Assembly (NCBI RefSeq): GCF_009848505.1
Contig: NZ_WWDL01000005.1
Location: 62,001-126,000 of the forward strand
Length of the DNA stretch: 64,000 nucleotides
Source: Muricoccus harenae
Lineage (GTDB): Bacteria; Pseudomonadota; Alphaproteobacteria; Acetobacterales; Acetobacteraceae
Direction of reading: 5' to 3'
The notes below the pieces were generated by a model. The model had not been told where the DNA came from and did not search any database. It saw only the letters and a list, made by a program, of their open reading frames with translations. Position numbers and translations under genes: made by a program. Below are positions 59,762 through 64,000 of the stretch, in pieces. Each line of letters opens with the position of its first letter. Within the stretch, counting starts at the first letter, position 1.

Positions 59762-61036
59762 TCAGGTGTTCATCGCGTCGAAGAAGTCCTGGTTCGTCTT
59801 GCTGTACTTCAGCTTGTCGAGCAGGAACTCCATCGAATCCTGCGTGCCCATCGGGCTTAGGATCCGCCGTAGCACCCACATCTTCGACAGCTCCGCGCGA
59901 TCCACCAGCACCTCTTCCTTGCGCGTGCCGGACTTGGTGATGTCGATCGCCGGGAAGACGCGCTTGTCCGAGAGCTTGCGGTCCAGGATGATTTCGGAGT
60001 TACCGGTGCCCTTGAACTCTTCGAAGATCACCTCGTCCATGCGGCTGCCTGTGTCGATCAGCGCGGTGGCGATGATGGTGAGGGAGCCACCTTCCTCGAT
60101 GTTGCGCGCAGCACCGAAGAAGCGCTTCGGCCGCTGCAGTGCATTGGCGTCCACGCCGCCCGTCAACACCTTGCCCGAAGACGGCACGACGGAGTTGTAG
60201 GCGCGGCCGAGGCGCGTGATCGAATCGAGCAGCACCACCACGTCGCGCTTGTGCTCGACCAGGCGCTTGGCCTTTTCCAGCACCATCTCGGTCACCTGAA
60301 CGTGGCGCGTCGCCGGCTCGTCGAAGGTGGAGGCCACCACTTCGCCGCGCACCGTGCGCGCCATGTCGGTCACTTCTTCCGGACGCTCGTCGATGAGCAG
60401 CACGATGAGGAAGACATCGGGATGGTTGGCGGAGATCGAGCGGGCGATGTTCTGCAGCATCACCGTCTTGCCGGTGCGCGGCGGCGCCACGATGAGCGCG
60501 CGCTGCCCCATGCCGATCGGCGCGATCAGGTCGATCACCCGATGCGTGTTGTCCTTCGTCGGCCCCTTGCCGATGCTCTCGACCTCCGCATTCTCCATGC
60601 GCAGGCGGCGCGTGGGATAGAGCGGGGTGAGGTTGTCGAAGTTCACCCGGTGGCGCACCGCCTCGGGCGGCTCGAAGTTCACCGTGTTGACCTTCAGCAG
60701 GGCGAAGTAGCGCTCGCCATCCTTAGGCGCGCGGATCTGGCCTTCCACCGTGTCGCCGGTGCGCAGCGCGAAGCGCCGCACCTGCGCCGGGGAGACATAG
60801 ATGTCGTCCGGACCCGGCAGGAAGTTGGATTGCGGGTTCCGCAGATAACCGAAGCCATCCGACAGGATCTCGAGCGTCCCCTCCCCGTAGATCGCCTGGT
60901 CGTTCTCGGCGAGCTGCTTGAGGATGGCGAACAACATGTCCTGCTTACGGAGTGAGGACGCGTTCTCGACGCCGACCTCCTCCGCAAAGGCGAGCAGGTC
61001 GCCGGGGGTCTTAACCTTGAGTTCTGAGAGGTGCAT
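59762..61036 (-). CDS. rho: Transcription termination factor Rho
   Basis: A hexameric RNA helicase that ends transcription. The 424-residue protein has the N-terminal helical domain ([20 protein letters not shown]), the cold-shock-like RNA-binding segment [20 protein letters not shown] (about 57-76), the Walker A APPRTGKT (184-191) and Walker B/Q-loop [16 protein letters not shown]. It is 424 residues, standard for proteobacterial Rho without inserts. The gap to hemJ upstream is 296 bp and holds a family B-like repeat and a TTGACG box. Confidence 0.97.
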   Translation of the reverse strand: MHLSELKVKTPGDLLAFAEEVGVENASSLRKQDMLFAILKQLAENDQAIYGEGTLEILSDGFGYLRNPQSNFLPGPDDIYVSPAQVRRFALRTGDTVEGQIRAPKDGERYFALLKVNTVNFEPPEAVRHRVNFDNLTPLYPTRRLRMENAEVESIGKGPTKDNTHRVIDLIAPIGMGQRALIVAPPRTGKTVMLQNIARSISANHPDVFLIVLLIDERPEEVTDMARTVRGEVVASTFDEPATRHVQVTEMVLEKAKRLVEHKRDVVVLLDSITRLGRAYNSVVPSSGKVLTGGVDANALQRPKRFFGAARNIEEGGSLTIIATALIDTGSRMDEVIFEEFKGTGNSEIILDRKLSDKRVFPAIDITKSGTRKEEVLVDRAELSKMWVLRRILSPMGTQDSMEFLLDKLKYSKTNQDFFDAMNT

Positions 61037-61192
61037 TCGGTGGTCTCGATCGGCGGGGCCGAAGGGGAAGGGTGCACGGAACCTGGATAGGGCTGGGCTT
61101 GGCCAGCGCCTCCGCCGGGCGGCGGGATTCCGATGGAAGATGCACGGGGCGGTGGCGGCCAACGGAAACCCGCGGCCCTGCACCGGCAGGAA

Positions 61193-61221
61193 CCCTAAAA
61201 GGGTGATCCGCCGCACGTCAA
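61193..61221 (-). promoter_or_regulatory. Possible rho promoter
   Basis: On the minus strand, TTGACG (61221-61216) is followed after 17 bases by TTAGGG (61198-61193), about 160 bp before the rho start. The -35 is good and the -10 poor, so this is only a candidate. The surrounding stretch (61190-61250) is the most A/T-rich in the gap. Confidence 0.3.
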
Positions 61222-61269
61222 GGCCTAAGTAGGAAAAATTCCCGCGAATTCAAGGCGCCCGACGAATCG

Positions 61270-61322
61270 CGGGGTTTGGGGGCATCACCCGGCCCCGCCA
61301 GGGTGGAGGGGCAAAGCCCCTT
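61270..61322. repeat. Family B-related palindromic element, copy 5
   Basis: It begins CGGGGTTTGGGGGCATCACC and ends with the AGGGGC-AAA-GCCCCT hairpin (61307-61321) also seen in copy 1 (10078-10096). It lies ten bases 3' of the hemJ stop on the minus strand and may terminate the hemH-HAD-hemJ message. Confidence 0.6.
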
Positions 61323-61332
61323 GGAATCACCG

Positions 61333-61785
61333 TCAGAACGGCCGAACGATCACCATCACCACGATCAGCACGAGCAGAAGCGTCGGCACCTCATTGGCGA
61401 TCCGCCAGTAGCGTTCGGTCTTCGGCCGCTCATCCGCCTCGAAGCGCTTCCGCGCCGCCGAGAGATGCCCATGGAAGGCGCTCATCCCGAGGAAGCCCGC
61501 CATCTTCCCGTGCCACCAGCCCGCGCCCCAGTCGACGACCCCCGGCGTCAGCACCAGCGTAATGCCGAGCAGCCAGGCCGCCCCCATGGCCGGGTTGATG
61601 ATGGCCCGCAGCAGCCGCCGCTCCATCACCTTGAACATCTCAGAGGACTCGCTGCCGGCCGGCACCGTCGAGTGGTAGACGAAGAGCCGCGGCAGGTAGA
61701 ACATCCCCGCCATCCAGGCGAAGACCGCGATCAGGTGGAAGGCCTTGGTCCAGGGATAGAGGTTCAGCAGCCAGGGGATGGTCAT
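61333..61785 (-). CDS. hemJ: Protoporphyrinogen IX oxidase HemJ
   Basis: Oxidises protoporphyrinogen IX to protoporphyrin IX in the inner membrane. The 150-residue protein has about four helices. The family's conserved His17 lies in YPWTKAFHLIAVFAWMAGMF, and the region FLGMSAFHGHLSAARKRFEA and ERYWRIANEVPTLLLVLIV are typical. Its start overlaps the HAD stop as ATGA (61782-61785). With hemH two genes upstream it completes the last two haem steps. Confidence 0.93.
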   Translation of the reverse strand: MTIPWLLNLYPWTKAFHLIAVFAWMAGMFYLPRLFVYHSTVPAGSESSEMFKVMERRLLRAIINPAMGAAWLLGITLVLTPGVVDWGAGWWHGKMAGFLGMSAFHGHLSAARKRFEADERPKTERYWRIANEVPTLLLVLIVVMVIVRPF

Positions 61786-62468
61786 GCCGCCACCCCGGCC
61801 GACGCGATCCCCAGCAGCCCCGGCAGTGCCGAATGATCGGCGAAGACCTCCGCCACACCCGCCTCCAGCAGGTCCAGCGCCGGCGTCTCATGGGCGAAGC
61901 CCAGCACCCGGCACCCCGCCGCCACCCCGGCCCTGGCGCCCGTCACGCTGTCCTCCACCACCACGCAGTCCCGCGGGTCCGCCCCGCAGAGCCGGGCCGC
62001 AGCGATGTAGAGGTCCGGATGTGGCTTCGGCCGCTCAACATCCTCGAAGCACAGCAGCCGTCCGCCGAAATGCCGGAAGAAGGGCAGGATGCCTGCCTTG
62101 GTGCGAAGCTCATCCCGCCCGGAATTGGATGCCACGGCCATCGGGATGCCCGCCGCCGCCACCGCCTCCACCGTGTCCCGCGCGCCCGGGATCGGGTCCA
62201 GCGCTCCCGCATGGTAGCGCGCGACGATCCGCGCCACGATCTGCCGCGGCCAGTCCGCCGGCAGCGGCCGCCCGAGATGCCGCTCGATGACCGGGATCAT
62301 GTCCGGCAGCGCCATGCCCATGAAGATGGCCTTGGCCGCCTCCATGGACATGGCCCAGCCCCGCTCCGTCAGATCATCCGCGATGGCGCCATTCGCCACC
62401 GCCTCGCTATCGGCCAGCACCCCATCACAATCGAAGAGCACCGCCGCCGGGCGCAGTACGCCCCGCAT
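61782..62468 (-). CDS. HAD-superfamily phosphatase (beta-PGM/GPH-like)
   Basis: A 228-residue HAD hydrolase. Motif I is DCDGVLADSE (nucleophile first Asp, about 13-22), motif II MAVASNSGRDEL, motif III K in RPKPHPDLYI and motif IV VVVEDSVTGARAG. A helical cap sits between motifs I and II, as in beta-phosphoglucomutase and phosphoglycolate phosphatase; the substrate is uncertain. It is packed between hemH and hemJ, its ATG overlapping the hemH TAA as TAATG, so it belongs to the haem operon. Confidence 0.88.
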   Translation of the reverse strand: MRGVLRPAAVLFDCDGVLADSEAVANGAIADDLTERGWAMSMEAAKAIFMGMALPDMIPVIERHLGRPLPADWPRQIVARIVARYHAGALDPIPGARDTVEAVAAAGIPMAVASNSGRDELRTKAGILPFFRHFGGRLLCFEDVERPKPHPDLYIAAARLCGADPRDCVVVEDSVTGARAGVAAGCRVLGFAHETPALDLLEAGVAEVFADHSALPGLLGIASAGVAA

Positions 62469-63622
62469 TACGCCGCCACCCGCAGCGGCTGCGCGGCCGT
62501 ATGGGGGCAGCCGGAATGCGCCTTGGGGCATTGCCGCCCGCCCGCGAAGGAGCAGAGCTTCCCTCCCGAGGCATCGCGGGAGCCGCGGGTCTCAACGCGG
62601 ACCCCCTGCACCAGCGCCGCCAGCGCCCGGATGAAGGCCGGGTCGCTGTTCTGCGCCGGTACCCGGAAATAGCCCGGCACGCCTTTGGCATGCGCCAGCT
62701 CCCGGTATTCCACGTCCAGCTCCACCAGCGTCTCCGAATGCTCCGAGACGAAGGCTATGGGGCAGACGAGCAGCGCAACCCCCTCGGTCCCGGCCCGCGC
62801 CACCTCTTCCTCCGCGCTCGGTCCCAACCACTTCTGCGGCGTCACGCGGGACTGGTAGCACAGGGCATGGTCCAGGCCGGGCATCGCCAGCGCCTCCACC
62901 ACGGCGGCGACACTCCGCTCCACCTGCCACTGATAGGGATCGCCGGACTTCACGATCTTCTCGGGCAGGCCATGGGCGCTGAACAGCAGCCGGAGCTTTG
63001 TCCCCTCCGACACCGCCGCCCGCGCCTCGGCCCAGGCGCGCCGGACGATGGCGGCCGTCGCCTCGGCGAATCCCGCATCCGAATGCCAGCAGCACAGGGT
63101 GGAGGTCGGCACGGAGAAGCCCGCCTTCGCCGCCGCCGCATGCCACACGCCCAGGCTGCTTCCGGTCGTCGTCGTGCTGAACTGCGGATAGAGCGGCATC
63201 AGCACCACCTCATCCGGCCCCCAGGCCATCACATCCCGCAGAGCGGCCTCGGTGAAGGGATGCCAGTAGCGCATCGCCACGAAGCAGCGCGCCTCCACCC
63301 CTTCCTCCGCGAGCGCCGCCTCCAGCGCCCGCCCCTGCTCCTCGGTCAGCTCCCGCAGCGGGGACTTGCCGCCGAGGATCGCGTAATTTTCCGAAGCCGC
63401 CTTGGTCCGCCGAGCCGCGATCAGCCGCCCGAGGGGCTGCCGGATGAAGGCCGGGAAGCGCAGGATCGCCGGATCGGTGAACAGGTTCACCAGGAACGGG
63501 CGCACCGCCTCCGGCGCATCCGGCCCGCCCAGGTTGAACAGGACCACGGCCAGACGCCGCCTGGCCTGTTGATCGGTCGCGGGCCGGTCAGGGTTCGGCG
63601 TCTCGTGCGATGGCGTGTCCAT
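62468..63622 (-). CDS. hemH: Ferrochelatase with Cys-containing tail
   Basis: Inserts Fe(II) into protoporphyrin IX. The 384-residue protein has VVLFNLGGPDAPEAVRPFLV, the core MPLYPQFSTTTTGSSL, the metal-site His217 (LLFSAHGLPEKIV) and IAFVSEHSETLVELD. The C-terminus carries Cys357, Cys365 and Cys372 (KLCSFAGGRQCPKAHSGCPH), in the region where some ferrochelatases bind a 2Fe-2S cluster. Start uncertain: ATG 63622 or ATG 63640, the latter directly abutting AGGAGG, with a TTG at 63658 overlapping the upstream stop. Confidence 0.94.
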   Translation of the reverse strand: MDTPSHETPNPDRPATDQQARRRLAVVLFNLGGPDAPEAVRPFLVNLFTDPAILRFPAFIRQPLGRLIAARRTKAASENYAILGGKSPLRELTEEQGRALEAALAEEGVEARCFVAMRYWHPFTEAALRDVMAWGPDEVVLMPLYPQFSTTTTGSSLGVWHAAAAKAGFSVPTSTLCCWHSDAGFAEATAAIVRRAWAEARAAVSEGTKLRLLFSAHGLPEKIVKSGDPYQWQVERSVAAVVEALAMPGLDHALCYQSRVTPQKWLGPSAEEEVARAGTEGVALLVCPIAFVSEHSETLVELDVEYRELAHAKGVPGYFRVPAQNSDPAFIRALAALVQGVRVETRGSRDASGGKLCSFAGGRQCPKAHSGCPHTAAQPLRVAA

Positions 63623-63654
63623 GGTTGCGGCAGATGCCATCCTCCTGCCCGGGG

Positions 63655-64000
63655 TCAACCCCCCGCCGTCGAACGCACCGCCTCCGGCCCGCCCAGGCTT
63701 GGCAGCGTCCGAAGCCAGGAGAGCACGGTCGCAGCAAGCATCCGCGGGTTCTCCAGCGGCACCATGTGCCCGGAAGGGTCCACGATCCGCATCTCTGCCC
63801 CCGGGATGCCGTCCCGGAGCTCCGCCGCTTCCTCCAGGCTCCGCAGCCGGTCCTGCGCCGCCGCCACCACCAGCGTCGGGCAGCGGATCTCTCCCAGCCG
63901 GTCTGCATCCCCGATCCTCGCGAGCATCGACTGCCGCAGGAAGACGTCACGGCCGAGCCGCTCCCCCATGGACCGGACGCGGGCGATCATCGCCTCGTCC
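63655..64000 (-). CDS. Alpha/beta hydrolase, C-terminal part
   Basis: The frame runs off the right edge of the window. The visible 115 residues contain the late strand CPTLVVAAAQDRLRSLEEAA with the triad Asp, and PSGHMVPLENPRMLAATVLS with the catalytic His, typical of alpha/beta hydrolases of the 3-oxoadipate enol-lactonase/MhpC kind. The Ser elbow is outside. Its stop overlaps the alternative TTG start of hemH. Substrate unknown. Confidence 0.8.
   Translation of the reverse strand, partial: DEAMIARVRSMGERLGRDVFLRQSMLARIGDADRLGEIRCPTLVVAAAQDRLRSLEEAAELRDGIPGAEMRIVDPSGHMVPLENPRMLAATVLSWLRTLPSLGGPEAVRSTAGG

Noticed and set aside
61037-61332. A possible oriC or DnaA-box cluster near rho
   Set aside because: No TTATCCACA-like boxes are seen; the stretch is explained by the rho leader, a candidate promoter and a repeat.
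1-64000. tRNA or rRNA genes and riboswitches
   Set aside because: No tRNA-like GTTCGANNC arm sets, rRNA stretches or known riboswitch cores were recognised by eye; a covariance search would be needed to exclude small RNAs.

Overview
The window reads as core chromosome of a GC-rich alphaproteobacterium, most likely a member of the Acetobacteraceae close to Roseomonas. This is inferred from gene content and order, not from a database search. The pointers are an mnmE-mnmG-rsmG-parA-parB block with parS sites, a leuS-lptE-holA block preceded by a DUF3576 lipoprotein gene, a C4-type hemA (5-aminolevulinate synthase), phaR with a PHA locus, hemJ, and very high GC third positions. I see no rRNA, tRNA, insertion sequence, prophage or CRISPR array.

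Layout. 1-9.4 kb: the end of an SGNH hydrolase gene, a cbpA-cbpM-HWE kinase operon, accD-folC, and a minus-strand series of envelope genes (HtrA-like protease, LpxR-type lipid A deacylase, ihfB-lapA, sppA). 9.6-18.6 kb: a small secreted protein, then a minus-strand catabolic/transport set: DapA-like lyase, 3-hydroxyanthranilate 3,4-dioxygenase, a complete branched-chain-type ABC importer, a kynurenine-formamidase-like hydrolase and an M20 peptidase. 18.7-27 kb: a Na/Pi cotransporter, an uncharacterised three-gene coiled-coil operon (20.5-24.2 kb), an SDR-like protein lacking its catalytic residues, an XRE regulator overlapping an unusual alpha/beta hydrolase, and a beta-keto acid cleavage enzyme. 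27-32.6 kb: lutB-lutC-smr, and an oligopeptide-type binding protein coupled to an adenosine-deaminase-like enzyme.

32.7-39.3 kb is the polyhydroxyalkanoate locus: phaR, a Trp/Pro-rich PhaE-like partner, a short PhaC, phaA and phaB, with hemA between phaA and phaB. 39.4-45.8 kb holds small and membrane genes, an EamA transporter, methyltransferase-yggS, a thiE/tenI-like gene, and a porin gene with a structured leader and a strong intrinsic terminator. 46-57 kb is the informational and segregation block (leuS, lptE, holA, parB, parA, rsmG, mnmG, mnmE, 2Fe-2S ferredoxin) with two parS-like sites. This suggests that the replication origin is near, probably beyond the right edge. 57-64 kb: qor, a GNAT gene, rho, and hemJ-HAD-hemH.

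Two families of palindromic intergenic elements recur, mostly just 3' of genes: family A (GGGGGATACC core, three copies) and family B (GGTCCGGGGTGG core, about five or six copies). Both look like mobile or duplicated terminator-type repeats. The most promising loci for a second look are the 20.5-24.2 kb operon, the Trp/Pro-rich PHA partner, the porin leader, and the two repeat families.
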